A stretch of DNA of 64,000 nt from the NCBI RefSeq assembly GCF_029626025.1, contig NZ_JARUBF010000001.1:3534001-3598000 (forward strand), read 5' to 3'. Below, piece after piece: positions 26,140 to 36,119 of the stretch. Within the stretch, counting starts at the first letter, position 1; the number at the start of each line of letters is the position of its first letter. The notes under the pieces were generated by a model that saw nothing but the letters and a program-made list of their open reading frames with translations, did no database searches and was not told the origin of the DNA. The position numbers and the translations under genes were made by a program. The DNA comes from Solwaraspora sp. WMMD406 (GTDB taxonomy: Bacteria; Actinomycetota; Actinomycetes; Mycobacteriales; Micromonosporaceae).

Positions 26140-27086
26140 TTCGTTTCCTGCAGCCCTGGTGGCTGCTTGCCCTGCTGCCGGTCCTCGCCCTCGCCGGGGC
26201 GTACGTGTGGCGACAGTTCCGCCGCAAGACGTACGCGGTCCGGTTCACCAACGTGGAGCTGCTGCGCGCGTTGGCCCCCCGAGGCCTGGGCTGGCGCCGG
26301 CATCTGCCCGCCGTGGCGTTCCTGCTCAGCCTGATGGCGTTGGCCTCGGCGATGGCCCGGCCGTCGATCGACGCCGAGGAGTCGTTGGAACGCGCGACCG
26401 TCATGCTCGCCATCGACGTGTCACTGTCCATGGAGGCCGACGACGTCGCGCCGAGCCGCATCGAAGCGGCGCAGCTGGCCGCGAAGGAGTTCGTCGCGGA
26501 ACTGCCGGAGGGTTACAACATCGGACTGGTCGCGTTCGCCAAGTCCGCGAACGTCCTGGTCGCACCGACCAAGGACCGCCCGGCGGTGACCCAGGCGATC
26601 GACGGTCTGGTGCTGGCCGAGGCGACCGCGACCGGTGAGGCGGTCTTCACCTCGCTCGAAGCGATCCGGATGGTGCCCACCGACGGCGCGCAGGGTCCGC
26701 CACCGGCGCGTATCGTGCTGCTCTCCGACGGATACCGCACCTCGGGCCGGTCGGTGGAGGAAGCGGCAGCGGCCGCCGCCGCGGCCAACGTGCCGGTGTC
26801 GACGATCGCGTTCGGCACCGACGCCGGCGAGGTGCAGATCGGCGGCCAGGTGCAGCGGGTGCCGGTGGACCGGTTCGCCCTGGCCGAGCTGGCCGACGCG
26901 ACCAACGGATACTTCTACGAGGCCGCGTCGGTCACCGAACTCAACGAGGTCTACGCCGACATGGGCAGCTCGATCGGGCAGCGGACCGTGCCGCGTGAGA
27001 TCACCCAGTGGTACGCCGGAGTGGCGCTGCTGCTGGCACTCGGCTCGGCCGTGCTCAGTCTGCTGTGGACGTCACGGCTGCCCTGA
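26136..27086 (+). CDS. VWA-domain membrane protein (BatA-like)
   Basis: The 316-residue protein has two N-terminal membrane helices (~5-25 and ~55-75), a VWA domain and a C-terminal helix (~290-312). The metal site is complete: DVSLSM (DxSxS), a Thr in ATATGEA and the Asp in LLSDGYRT. Such proteins sit in the membrane with the metal site outside or in the cytosol and are clients of MoxR. It is the last gene of the operon; its stop codon lies inside a 22-bp tandem duplication. Confidence 0.9.
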   Translation: MIRFLQPWWLLALLPVLALAGAYVWRQFRRKTYAVRFTNVELLRALAPRGLGWRRHLPAVAFLLSLMALASAMARPSIDAEESLERATVMLAIDVSLSMEADDVAPSRIEAAQLAAKEFVAELPEGYNIGLVAFAKSANVLVAPTKDRPAVTQAIDGLVLAEATATGEAVFTSLEAIRMVPTDGAQGPPPARIVLLSDGYRTSGRSVEEAAAAAAAANVPVSTIAFGTDAGEVQIGGQVQRVPVDRFALAELADATNGYFYEAASVTELNEVYADMGSSIGQRTVPREITQWYAGVALLLALGSAVLSLLWTSRLP

Positions 27087-27124
27087 CCGGCACCCGGGCT
27101 CACCCTGACCGGCACCCGGGCTCA
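27081..27124. repeat. 22-bp tandem duplication across the VWA stop codon
   Basis: The unit beginning CCCTGACCGGCACCCGGG occurs at 27081-27102 and, perfectly, at 27103-27124. The first copy contains the TGA stop of the VWA gene; the second touches the end of the small reverse-strand frame. Confidence 0.9.
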
Positions 27125-27208
27125 CTGGGTGCCGCTGGCCAGCACGAAGATGACGGCGATCCAGACGGCGACGAGGGTGAAACCCAGCGGGGCGACGTAA
27201 CGGTTCAT
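27122..27208 (-). CDS. Possible 28-residue single-pass membrane peptide
   Basis: An ATG frame encodes a peptide starting MNRYVAPLGFTLVAVW, with one hydrophobic helix (~8-24) and a short polar end, SGTQ. It is convergent with the VWA gene. A GGAG lies about 11 bases upstream, a rather long spacing. Composition is strongly membrane-like, but the frame is short enough to be chance. Confidence 0.4.
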   Translation of the reverse strand: MNRYVAPLGFTLVAVWIAVIFVLASGTQ

Positions 27209-28246
<1,038 letters not shown>

Positions 28247-28296
28247 CACACCCGACATCGCGACCTTCGACCTTCGACCTTCGAACGGAGAACCCT

Positions 28297-29064
28297 GTGT
28301 CCGCACTGCTGGCCGGCAAACGGCTGCTCGTCACCGGCGTCATCACCGACCAGTCGATCGCCTTCTCGGTGGCCAAGCTGGCCCAGGAGAACGGTGCCAC
28401 GGTCGTGCTCACCGGCTTCGGCCGGATGTCGCTGGTACAGCGGATCGCCAAGCGTCTGCCGGTCGAGGCCCCGGTGATCGAACTCGACGTCACCAGTCCG
28501 CAACACCTCGCCGGCCTCGCCGACCGGGTCCGGGAACACGTCGACGGGCTCGACGGCCTGGTGCACTCCATCGGGTTCGCCCCGCAGAGCTGCCTCGGCG
28601 GCGGTTTCCTCGACGCCCCCTGGGAGGACGTGGCGACCGCCCTGCACGTCTCCACCTACTCGTACAAGTCGCTGGCGATGGCGGCGTTGCCGCTGATGGG
28701 ACCGGGCAGTGCGGTCGTCGGACTCACCTTCGACGGCACCGTGGCCTGGCCGGTCTACGACTGGATGGGGGTGGCAAAGGCCGGCCTGGAGTCCGCCTCC
28801 CGCTACCTCGCGGTGCATCTCGGTCCCAAGGGCATCCGGAGCAACCTGGTCTCCGCCGGTCCGCTGCGCACCATGGCGGCGAAGTCGATTCCGGGCTTCG
28901 AGGCGTTCGAGAACGCCTGGACCGAGCGGGCTCCACTGGGCTGGCAGCTGACCGACCAGGAACCGGCGGCGCGGGCCTGCCTGGCGCTGCTGTCGGACTG
29001 GTTCCCGGCCACCACCGGCGAGATCGTGCACGTCGACGGCGGCTACCACGCCGTCGGCGCCTGA
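28297..29064 (+). CDS. fabI: Enoyl-ACP reductase (FabI/InhA type)
   Basis: This enzyme catalyses the last reduction of fatty acid elongation, using NADH. The 255-residue protein has the atypical InhA-type cofactor loop GVITDQSIAF and the Y-x6-K dyad in YDWMGVAKAG, with EIVHVDGGYH at the end. The GTG start follows AACGGAG. It follows fabG as mabA–inhA do in mycobacteria. A short CTTCGAC triplication lies just upstream. Confidence 0.95.
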   Translation: MSALLAGKRLLVTGVITDQSIAFSVAKLAQENGATVVLTGFGRMSLVQRIAKRLPVEAPVIELDVTSPQHLAGLADRVREHVDGLDGLVHSIGFAPQSCLGGGFLDAPWEDVATALHVSTYSYKSLAMAALPLMGPGSAVVGLTFDGTVAWPVYDWMGVAKAGLESASRYLAVHLGPKGIRSNLVSAGPLRTMAAKSIPGFEAFENAWTERAPLGWQLTDQEPAARACLALLSDWFPATTGEIVHVDGGYHAVGA

Positions 29065-29147
29065 CCGCGCGCCACCCGTGATCGGCCGGCCGGGTCGGCC
29101 CTGGGGTGGCTGCCGGGCCGCCGGGCCCGACCAGCGACAATGTGAGC

Positions 29148-30239
29148 ATGTCGTACGACGCACTGGTCCTGGTTTCGTTCGGTGGCCCGGAACGCCCCGA
29201 CGACGTGATGCCGTTCCTGCACAACGTCACCCGGGGACGTAACGTGCCGCCGGAGCGCCTCGCAGAGGTCGCCGAGCACTATCAGCACTTCGGCGGGGTG
29301 TCGCCGATCAACCAGCAGTGCCGGGACCTGCTCGCCGCGATCCAGGCCGACTTCGCCGCCAACGGGCTGGACCTGCCGGTCTACTGGGGTAACCGCAACT
29401 GGCACCCGATGCTCGCCGACACCGTCGCGCGGATGCGCGACGACGGGGTGCGCCGCGCGCTCGCCTTCGTCACCAGCGCCTACGGCGGCTACTCGTCGTG
29501 CCGGCAGTACCAGGAGGACATCGCGGCGGCCCGCGCCGCAGTCGGCCCGGACGCCCCGGTGATCGACAAACTGCGCCAGTTCCACGACCACCCCGGCTTC
29601 GTCGAGCCGCACGCCGAGGCGGTGCGCTCCGCGCTGGACACCATCGACCCCGCGCTGCGTGGCCGCACCAGGCTGATCTTCACCGCCCACTCGATCCCGA
29701 ACTCGATGGCCGCGGCGGCTGGTCCCGATGGCGGCCGGTACGAAGCGCAGCTGGCCGAGACCGCCAGGCTGGTCGCCGCCGCGGCCGCCCCCGATCTGCC
29801 GTACGACCTCGTCTGGCAGAGCCGCAGCGGCCCGCCGCAGGTGCCGTGGTTGGAGCCGGACGTCAACGACCACCTGTCCGCCCTCGCCGAGCGCGAGGTG
29901 GCCGCCGTGGTGGTCAGCCCGATCGGGTTCGTCTCCGACCACCTGGAGGTGGTCTGGGACCTGGACACCGAAGCGGCGGCGACCGCCAAGGATCTCGGCC
30001 TGGTCTTCGTCCGGGCCGGTACGCCCGGTGTGCACCCCAGGTTCGTCAGCATGGTGCGCGAACTCGTCGACGAGCGGATCCATCAGGACGAGCGGATCCA
30101 TCAGGACGAGCGGATCCACCGGCCGGAAACCGGGTCGCGACAACGGCTGGGTACGCTGCCGATCTGGGACACCTGCCCGGTGAACTGCTGCACCCCCGCC
30201 ATCTCCGCCCCCGCCACCTCCCCTCGGAGCACCACGTGA
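29148..30239 (+). CDS. hemH: Ferrochelatase (coproporphyrin type likely)
   Basis: It inserts iron into the porphyrin; in Gram-positive bacteria the substrate is coproporphyrin III. The 363-residue protein has the catalytic His in FTAHSIP and a late Glu in [11 protein letters not shown]. Cys in YSSCRQYQ and the C-terminal WDTCPVNCC fit the [2Fe-2S] ligands reported for actinobacterial ferrochelatases. Near residue ~310 an 18-bp unit is repeated almost three times (30069-30120), giving DERIHQ repeats in a loop before the Cys tail. The stop overlaps the next ATG by one base. Confidence 0.93.
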   Translation: MSYDALVLVSFGGPERPDDVMPFLHNVTRGRNVPPERLAEVAEHYQHFGGVSPINQQCRDLLAAIQADFAANGLDLPVYWGNRNWHPMLADTVARMRDDGVRRALAFVTSAYGGYSSCRQYQEDIAAARAAVGPDAPVIDKLRQFHDHPGFVEPHAEAVRSALDTIDPALRGRTRLIFTAHSIPNSMAAAAGPDGGRYEAQLAETARLVAAAAAPDLPYDLVWQSRSGPPQVPWLEPDVNDHLSALAEREVAAVVVSPIGFVSDHLEVVWDLDTEAAATAKDLGLVFVRAGTPGVHPRFVSMVRELVDERIHQDERIHQDERIHRPETGSRQRLGTLPIWDTCPVNCCTPAISAPATSPRSTT

Positions 30240-31015
30240 TGGATCGCAAACCCGTCGAGAGCTGGCTCACCGACATGGACGGTGTGCTGGTGCACGAGGG
30301 CCAGCCGGTGCCCGGCGCGCCCGAGTTCATCAACCGGCTCCGGTCCTCGGGTAAACCCTTCCTGGTGTTGACCAACAACTCGATCTACACCCCTCGGGAC
30401 CTGCAGGCCCGGCTCACCCGGATGGGTTTCGACGTACCCGAGCAGGCGATCTGGACGGCCGCGTTGGCGACCGCGCAGTTCCTGGCCGCGCAGCGGCCGG
30501 GCGGCACCGCGTACGTGATCGGTGAGGCCGGGCTGACCACCGCCATGCACGCGGTCGGCTACATCCTGACCGACTACGCCCCGGACTACGTGGTGCTGGG
30601 GGAGACCCGGACCTACAGCTTCGAGGCGATCACCAAGGCGGTCCGGCTGATCAACGACGGGGCGCGGTTCATCTGCACCAACCCGGATCCGACCGGGCCG
30701 TCCATCGAGGGCGCGTTGCCGGCCGCCGGTTCGGTCGCCGCGATGATCTCCAAGGCGACCGGGGTGGAGCCGTACTTCGTCGGCAAGCCGAACCCGATGA
30801 TGATGCGGTCGGCGCTGAACACGATCGACGCGCATTCGGAGAGCACCGCGATGATCGGCGACCGGATGGACACCGACGTGCTGTGTGGGCTCGAAGCGGG
30901 GCTGCAGACCATCCTGGTGCTGACCGGGATCAGTAGCCGGACGGACATCGACCGATACCCGTACCGGCCGTCCCGGATCGTGCCGTCGGTGGCCGACCTG
31001 ATCGACGAGATCTGA
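30239..31015 (+). CDS. HAD-IIA hydrolase (NagD-like)
   Basis: The 258-residue phosphatase-like protein has the HAD motifs: nucleophile in DMDGVL, TNN, Lys in VGKPNP and GDRMDTD. The substrate is unknown; relatives dephosphorylate small sugar or nucleotide phosphates. It is coupled to hemH by the overlap TGATG. It is followed by a repeat-derived terminator. Confidence 0.9.
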   Translation: MDRKPVESWLTDMDGVLVHEGQPVPGAPEFINRLRSSGKPFLVLTNNSIYTPRDLQARLTRMGFDVPEQAIWTAALATAQFLAAQRPGGTAYVIGEAGLTTAMHAVGYILTDYAPDYVVLGETRTYSFEAITKAVRLINDGARFICTNPDPTGPSIEGALPAAGSVAAMISKATGVEPYFVGKPNPMMMRSALNTIDAHSESTAMIGDRMDTDVLCGLEAGLQTILVLTGISSRTDIDRYPYRPSRIVPSVADLIDEI

Positions 31016-31058
31016 CCCGCCCCGGTCAGGGATCGGATCTGACCCCTCCGGGTCAGGG
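31010..31058. terminator. Duplicated small hairpins covering both stop codons
   Basis: Two imperfect copies of a ~23-bp unit (31010-31032 and 31036-31058), each with CTGACC...GGTCAG able to fold, span the stop of the HAD gene (31013-31015) and the stop of the convergent gene (31053-31055). A bidirectional terminator made by duplication is likely. Confidence 0.6.
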
Positions 31059-31847
31059 GCGCAGCGGGGCGTTGCAGGCAGCCACCAGCGCCTGACGGCA
31101 GGCGGCGGTGAGCGGGCGGAGCGCGGCGTCGCGCTGCTGGGCCTCGTAGCCGTTGACCGCTCCGCCGGGCGCGACGTGTTCGGCGAGCGCCAGCACCTGG
31201 TCGAGCACACTGGCCCGGGCGAACAACCGCCGGGCCCGGGGGTCGAAGCCGGGCGGCAGGTCCATGCCGGCGTCCGGGCGGCGCAACGCCGCGAGCGCAC
31301 CGGCGAGTTCGGGACGCCAGTGGGCCACGTCCAGCCGGGTCAGCGCGGCGGTGGCTTCGGCGAGCGCGCTGGACAGCTCCGCTTCGGCCTCCGCCGGCCC
31401 GGGATCGGCGTACCCGTTCCCGTTGGGCAGGTCGTTCGGCAGCGGGTGGACGCGCCATAGCACCGTTTCGAACGTGACGCCGGAACCGGAGGTGTGCGTG
31501 CGGACCTCGGGGATCACGCCGAGACCTCGGGCGACGACGGCCTCGCCGGCCAGCAGCGCGGCACCGGCGAACTCGCCGGGTCCGGGGAGTCCACGGGGAT
31601 CGCCCGGCGCCGGCAGCACCAGTCGGATCTCGTCCGGGGCCAACTTGGAGAAGCAGGACAGCGCGTCGCGCAACGGCAGATCGGTCCAGGCGCCGGGTGC
31701 GTCGGCGACGAGGTGTTCCTCGTCGCCGGCGATCTCGTCGGCGATCTCGTCGTAGGACACCAGGCCCGCGCGCCATGCGCGAACCCAGGTGACGAACCGG
31801 CTGGAACGACGCGTCGCGAGGGTCGCCGCGCCTGCTGCGGGGGACAT
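31053..31847 (-). CDS. Conserved hypothetical protein
   Basis: The 264-residue soluble protein opens with a small domain (RFVTWVRAWRAGLVSYDEIAD) and continues with LPLRDALSCFSKLAPDEIRLVLPAPGD and a helical C-terminal half. I know no function; similar proteins occur widely in actinomycetes. No good ribosome site precedes ATG 31847, so the start is uncertain. It is divergent from the DUF3097 gene. Confidence 0.7.
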   Translation of the reverse strand: MSPAAGAATLATRRSSRFVTWVRAWRAGLVSYDEIADEIAGDEEHLVADAPGAWTDLPLRDALSCFSKLAPDEIRLVLPAPGDPRGLPGPGEFAGAALLAGEAVVARGLGVIPEVRTHTSGSGVTFETVLWRVHPLPNDLPNGNGYADPGPAEAEAELSSALAEATAALTRLDVAHWRPELAGALAALRRPDAGMDLPPGFDPRARRLFARASVLDQVLALAEHVAPGGAVNGYEAQQRDAALRPLTAACRQALVAACNAPLRP

Positions 31848-31979
31848 GCACGCTAGGGTACGTGCCACAGTGCCGGTTGTCTCGATGCCCGCTGTGCGAC
31901 TCCCCGGCCGGGTGCCCGGGCGGCGCTTTCCGGCGCGTCGGCGTCCGGTCGGGCCGGCCCGGCGGTTAGCCTGCCGGGC

Positions 31980-32807
31980 GTGGGTGGTGATCGGCGGTAC
32001 GGCGACGACGTGTTGGCGGGCAACTGGCGTCGACGTCGCACGGTGCCCGAGGTGGACGCCGAGCCGGACCTCGTCGTGGAGGACGCCGATTCCGGCTTCT
32101 GCGGGGCCGTGGTCGGATTCGAGTCCGGCGCGGTGACGCTGGAGGACCGGCACGGACGCCGACGGCACTTCCCCCTCGCCCCGGCGGCGTTCCTGCTCGA
32201 CGGGCAGCCGGTGACGCTGCGCCGTCCGGCACCTGCCCCGACCGCGCCGCGTCAGCGGCAACGGACCGCGTCCGGGTCGATCGCCGTGGCCAACCAGCCC
32301 GCCCGGGTGGCCCGGGCCAGTCGGATCTGGGTCGAAGGCGTGCACGACGCCGCCCTGGTGGAACGGATCTGGGGTGACGATCTGCGGGTCGAGGGTGTGG
32401 TCGTCGAACCGCTCGACGGCATCGACGACCTGGCCACCCGGGTCGCCGAGTTCGCCCCCGGTCCTCGGCGGCGCCTCGGCGTCATGGTCGACCATCTGGT
32501 GCCGGGCTCGAAGGAGAGCCGGATCGTCGCGGCGGTCGACTCGCCGTACGTGCTGGTCACCGGCCACCCGTACGTGGACGTGTGGCAGGCGGTCAAACCG
32601 GACCGGGTCGGGCTGCGGCAGTGGCCCCGGATCCCGCCGGGTCAGCCGTGGAAGGACGGGGTGTGCGCGGCCGTCGGCGTGGCGGAGCCGGCCGAGATGT
32701 GGCGCCGGATCCTCGCCAGGGTGCGCGGCTACCAGGACGTCGAGACACCGTTGATCAACGCCATGGAGCGCATGATCGACTTCGTCACCGTACCGCCGCC
32801 GGGTTGA
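31980..32807 (+). CDS. DUF3097 family protein
   Basis: The 275-residue protein matches DUF3097 in its opening (DVLAGNWRRRRTVPEVDAE, LVVEDADSGFCGAVVG) and in IWVEGVHDAALVERIWGDDL and MVDHLVPGSKESRI. The central part resembles a TOPRIM-like fold (VEGVHD, then MVDHLVPG), which suggests nucleic-acid work. That function is unproven. GTG 31980 is used as start. Confidence 0.85.
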   Translation: MGGDRRYGDDVLAGNWRRRRTVPEVDAEPDLVVEDADSGFCGAVVGFESGAVTLEDRHGRRRHFPLAPAAFLLDGQPVTLRRPAPAPTAPRQRQRTASGSIAVANQPARVARASRIWVEGVHDAALVERIWGDDLRVEGVVVEPLDGIDDLATRVAEFAPGPRRRLGVMVDHLVPGSKESRIVAAVDSPYVLVTGHPYVDVWQAVKPDRVGLRQWPRIPPGQPWKDGVCAAVGVAEPAEMWRRILARVRGYQDVETPLINAMERMIDFVTVPPPG

Positions 32808-32871
32808 CCCGCCGGGACCGGCGCAGCCGTCGCGTCCGGTCGGACCTGCCGGCTCAATCGGACCTGCCGGC

Positions 32872-34215
32872 TCAGCCGGGCTGGTCGGGCTGGTCGGGGT
32901 CGCGGGTCAGGACGAAGGTGGCGATGTCCAGCGCCCTCGGGTGACCGGCCGGATCCCGCCGTACGGCGAGGATCTCCCCGTGCTGGGTGCCGGCGGTGCC
33001 CCGCCAGCGGTCCGGGCCGTCCGGCGTGAACCGCGACGTCTGGGCCGGGCCTCGGCCGAGCTGGGTGATCACCAGTTCGCCGGGCCCGGCGTCCCAGCTG
33101 GCCTGAAACTCGCGTCCCATCCACCACCAGCGACCGCAGATCGGGGCCACGGGTGGTGCCGGCGGCCGGCCGGGTAGCCACGGTGCGACCGGCTCCGGTT
33201 CGCGGTCGAGTACGTCGGCGAGTACCCGCAGGCCGAGTTCGCGGATGCTGCCGTCGGCGAAGCCGTACGAGTTGGCGAAGGCGACGACTCCGGTCCTGGT
33301 CGGCCGGTGGACGGCGAGCAGCGCGACGTAGCCGGGCATGGAGCCGCCGTGGCCGGCGAAGACTCGTTCTCCGACCCGGTACAGCTCGGGGCCGAGACCG
33401 TGGCCGCCGGTCCACCGCTCCGGGTCGTCGATCGCGACCGGTCGGCACATCTCGGTCATCGTCTCCGGGGCGAGTACGGCCGGATCCGGGTCGGTGAGGA
33501 AGGCGGCCCACCGGCTGAGGTCCTCGACGGTCGACCAGAGCTGTCCGGCGGGTGCCATCGCCCCGGTGTCGGTGCGGGGTTCCTCGGCCAGGGTGCCGTG
33601 CCAGGGATGCACCACGTAGCCGGGGGCGAACGGCGCGGCCGGGTGGTAGCTGGTCCGGGACATGCCGAGCGGGTCGAGGACGCGGTCGCGGACCAGCTCG
33701 CTCCACGGTGTCGACGTGAGCCGCCGCGTCATCGCGCCGAGCAGCCCGTACGCGAGGTTCGAGTAGTGGTAGGCGGTGTGTGGCCGCAACGCCACCTTGT
33801 CCGGGGTGAGGGTGGCGAGCAGACCGGCGAGGTCGGTGCCGGTGGTCCGCTCCCACCAGGCGTCGCTGTCCGGTTCGCGTTGCAGGCCGGCGGCGTGTCC
33901 GAGGAGTTGACGCAGGGTGATCCGGGTGAACGGGACGTCCGGCAGGTGCGCGCGCAGCGGATCGTCGAGGTCGACGACGCCGGCGTCGCGCAACTGCAGC
34001 ACCAGGGCGGCGGTCATCGTCTTGGTGATGGAGCCGATCCGGTACTGCAGGTCGCGGTCGGGTACCGGATGACGTCCGGCGCTCGCGACGTGCGCCAGCC
34101 GGCCGTGGCGGAGCACACCGAGGACGACCGACGGCGTACGGCCCCGGGCCTGCGCCTGCGCGACCGTGGTGTCGATCATCGTGACGCTCTCGGCGGAGAT
34201 GGTCGCGGTGGGCAC
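32872..34215 (-). CDS. Serine hydrolase, class C beta-lactamase fold
   Basis: The 447-residue enzyme of the beta-lactamase/esterase group has the catalytic SxxK in GSITKTM, YSN as second motif and HGG in AGHGGSMPG. The last ~100 residues form an extra domain with a WWWMGREFQASWD segment. There is no clear signal peptide, so a cytosolic esterase or peptidase is more likely than a secreted lactamase. The GTG start follows AGAGGAG. It is convergent with DUF3097. Confidence 0.87.
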   Translation of the reverse strand: MPTATISAESVTMIDTTVAQAQARGRTPSVVLGVLRHGRLAHVASAGRHPVPDRDLQYRIGSITKTMTAALVLQLRDAGVVDLDDPLRAHLPDVPFTRITLRQLLGHAAGLQREPDSDAWWERTTGTDLAGLLATLTPDKVALRPHTAYHYSNLAYGLLGAMTRRLTSTPWSELVRDRVLDPLGMSRTSYHPAAPFAPGYVVHPWHGTLAEEPRTDTGAMAPAGQLWSTVEDLSRWAAFLTDPDPAVLAPETMTEMCRPVAIDDPERWTGGHGLGPELYRVGERVFAGHGGSMPGYVALLAVHRPTRTGVVAFANSYGFADGSIRELGLRVLADVLDREPEPVAPWLPGRPPAPPVAPICGRWWWMGREFQASWDAGPGELVITQLGRGPAQTSRFTPDGPDRWRGTAGTQHGEILAVRRDPAGHPRALDIATFVLTRDPDQPDQPG

Positions 34216-34344
34216 GGTGGGTGACTCCTCTGCGTGATCGAGCTATCGAATCAGAGTGACGGTTCGCGGGGGTGTCGTCGATTGATGTCCGATTTGCCGG
34301 GCTGTCGGTCGCCGAGGCGTGCGAGCGCATGTCACGATCGGTAC

Positions 34345-34803
34345 GTGGAACCCGTCCTGTGGATCGTATTGGGCGTCGTACTGGCGATCGCTGAGCTGTT
34401 CACCGCGACGCTCTTCCTCATCATGTTCGCCGCCGGCGCGTTCGCGGCGGCGATCGCCGCCGCGCTCGGTGCTCCGGTGCTGGTGCAAGCGCTCGTCTTC
34501 GCCGCCGTGTCCGCGTTGAGCGTGCTCGCCGTCCGTCCGATCATCCAGCGGCACCGCCAGTCGGCGCTGAGCACGGGTGATGAACCGTTCGGCGTCGAAG
34601 CGATCGAGGGCGCCTCCGCGCTCGTGCTGGAACAGGTCGACGCGGACAGCGGCCGGGTCAAGATCGACGGCGAGTCCTGGAGCGCTCGATCCTACGACGG
34701 GACGCAGGTCTTCGCCCCCGGCGAACGGGTACGCGTCATCGAGGTCAAGGGGGTGACCGCCATGGTGTGGCGGGACGACGTCATCGACCGCGAACTGCCG
34801 TAG
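34345..34803 (+). CDS. NfeD-family membrane protein
   Basis: The 152-residue protein has two or three membrane helices at ~3-75 and a C-terminal OB-fold NfeD domain (GRVKIDGESWSARSYD, GERVRVIEVKGVTAMV). NfeD proteins pair with SPFH/flotillin proteins encoded next to them, exactly as here (28-base gap). They are thought to organise membrane microdomains. GTG 34345 is chosen because the next residues start the first helix. Confidence 0.9.
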   Translation: MEPVLWIVLGVVLAIAELFTATLFLIMFAAGAFAAAIAAALGAPVLVQALVFAAVSALSVLAVRPIIQRHRQSALSTGDEPFGVEAIEGASALVLEQVDADSGRVKIDGESWSARSYDGTQVFAPGERVRVIEVKGVTAMVWRDDVIDRELP

Positions 34804-34831
34804 AACACCCAAACCGAAAAGGTGAGCAACG

Positions 34832-35950
34832 ATGGAGCTTGCGATCGCGGTGCTGGTCGGGGCGATCGCCCTGATCACAGTGATCACCCTGATCCGCGCG
34901 GTGCGGATCGTTCCGCAACAACGGATGGACGTCGTCGAGCGGCTCGGCCGCTACCAGCGCACCATGACCCCCGGCCTCAACCTGCTCGTACCGTTCGTCG
35001 ACACCGTCCGCGCCAAGGTCGACATGCGGGAGCAGGTGGTCAGCTTCCCGCCACAACCGGTCATCACCTCCGACAACCTGGTCGTCTCGATCGACACCGT
35101 GCTCTACTTCAAGGTCGTCGAGCCCCGGGCGGCCACCTACGAGATCGCCAACTTCCTGCAGGCCATCGAACAGCTGACCGTCACCACCCTGCGGAACGTG
35201 ATCGGCTCGCTCGACCTGGAACGCGCCCTGACCAGCCGTGAGGAGATCAACCGGCACCTGTCCGGCGTCCTCGACGAGACCACCGGACGCTGGGGGATCA
35301 AGGTCACCCGGGTGGAGATCAAGGCGATCGAGCCGCCGCCGAGCATCCGCGACTCGATGGAGAAGCAGATGCGCGCCGAACGGGACCGCCGCGCGGCGAT
35401 CCTCACCGCCGAGGGGCACAAGCAGTCCCAGATCCTCAGCGCCGAAGGTGAGAAGCAGGCCGCCGTGTTGCGCGCCGACGGTGACCGCCAGGCCCGCATC
35501 CTGCAGGCCGAGGGGCAGGCCAAGGCGATCCGTACGGTCTTCGACGCCATCCACCAGGCCAACCCGAGTCAGAAGGTGCTCGCCTACCAGTACCTGCAGG
35601 CGCTGCCGCAGATCGCCAACGGCCAGTCCAACAAGATGTGGATCGTGCCGGCCGAGCTGACCAAGGCCCTCGAAGGTCTCGGCGGCGCGCTCGGCGGGTT
35701 GAGCCAGATGGTCGGCGACGCACCGTCCCAGCAGGTCGACTCCGGCGCCGTCGAACGCGAGGCGGCCGAAGCGGCCGAGGCGGCCGCCGCCGAAGCGCAG
35801 CGGGTCAACGACGAGGTACGTGCCGCCGAGCAGGTCACCCGGGGCGGCAACGCCCGGCCGGCCGGGTTGCCGGCACCCGAGCCGGTGCCCGCCTCTGAAC
35901 TGTTCGACGGCATGACCGCCGACCGTCACGCCGAACCGGATCGCGGCTGA
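34832..35950 (+). CDS. SPFH/stomatin-family protein (QmcA-like)
   Basis: The 372-residue protein is anchored by an N-terminal helix (~2-22). The SPFH domain follows (~25-200: VERLGRYQRTMTPGLNLLVP, NFLQAIEQLTVTTLRNVIG). Next come a long coiled coil rich in EGEKQ/ADGDRQ repeats (~185-235) and an Ala/Glu-rich tail. It oligomerises at the membrane and probably works with the NfeD partner upstream. AAAGGTGAG precedes the ATG. Confidence 0.92.
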   Translation: MELAIAVLVGAIALITVITLIRAVRIVPQQRMDVVERLGRYQRTMTPGLNLLVPFVDTVRAKVDMREQVVSFPPQPVITSDNLVVSIDTVLYFKVVEPRAATYEIANFLQAIEQLTVTTLRNVIGSLDLERALTSREEINRHLSGVLDETTGRWGIKVTRVEIKAIEPPPSIRDSMEKQMRAERDRRAAILTAEGHKQSQILSAEGEKQAAVLRADGDRQARILQAEGQAKAIRTVFDAIHQANPSQKVLAYQYLQALPQIANGQSNKMWIVPAELTKALEGLGGALGGLSQMVGDAPSQQVDSGAVEREAAEAAEAAAAEAQRVNDEVRAAEQVTRGGNARPAGLPAPEPVPASELFDGMTADRHAEPDRG

Positions 35951-36119
35951 CCTCGCAGCCGACGGGCATAGACCTCGACGAGCCGGGCGAGCTGGTCGCA
36001 TCGGTCCGCGAAATCTGAAGAATCCCCGCATAACGGTCCCGGTGCCTGTCACGATCAGTCGGTCAGTGACCACAGGCGTCGGGACCGCCGCGTTCCGGCC
36101 GTACGGGAAGGCGACGTCG

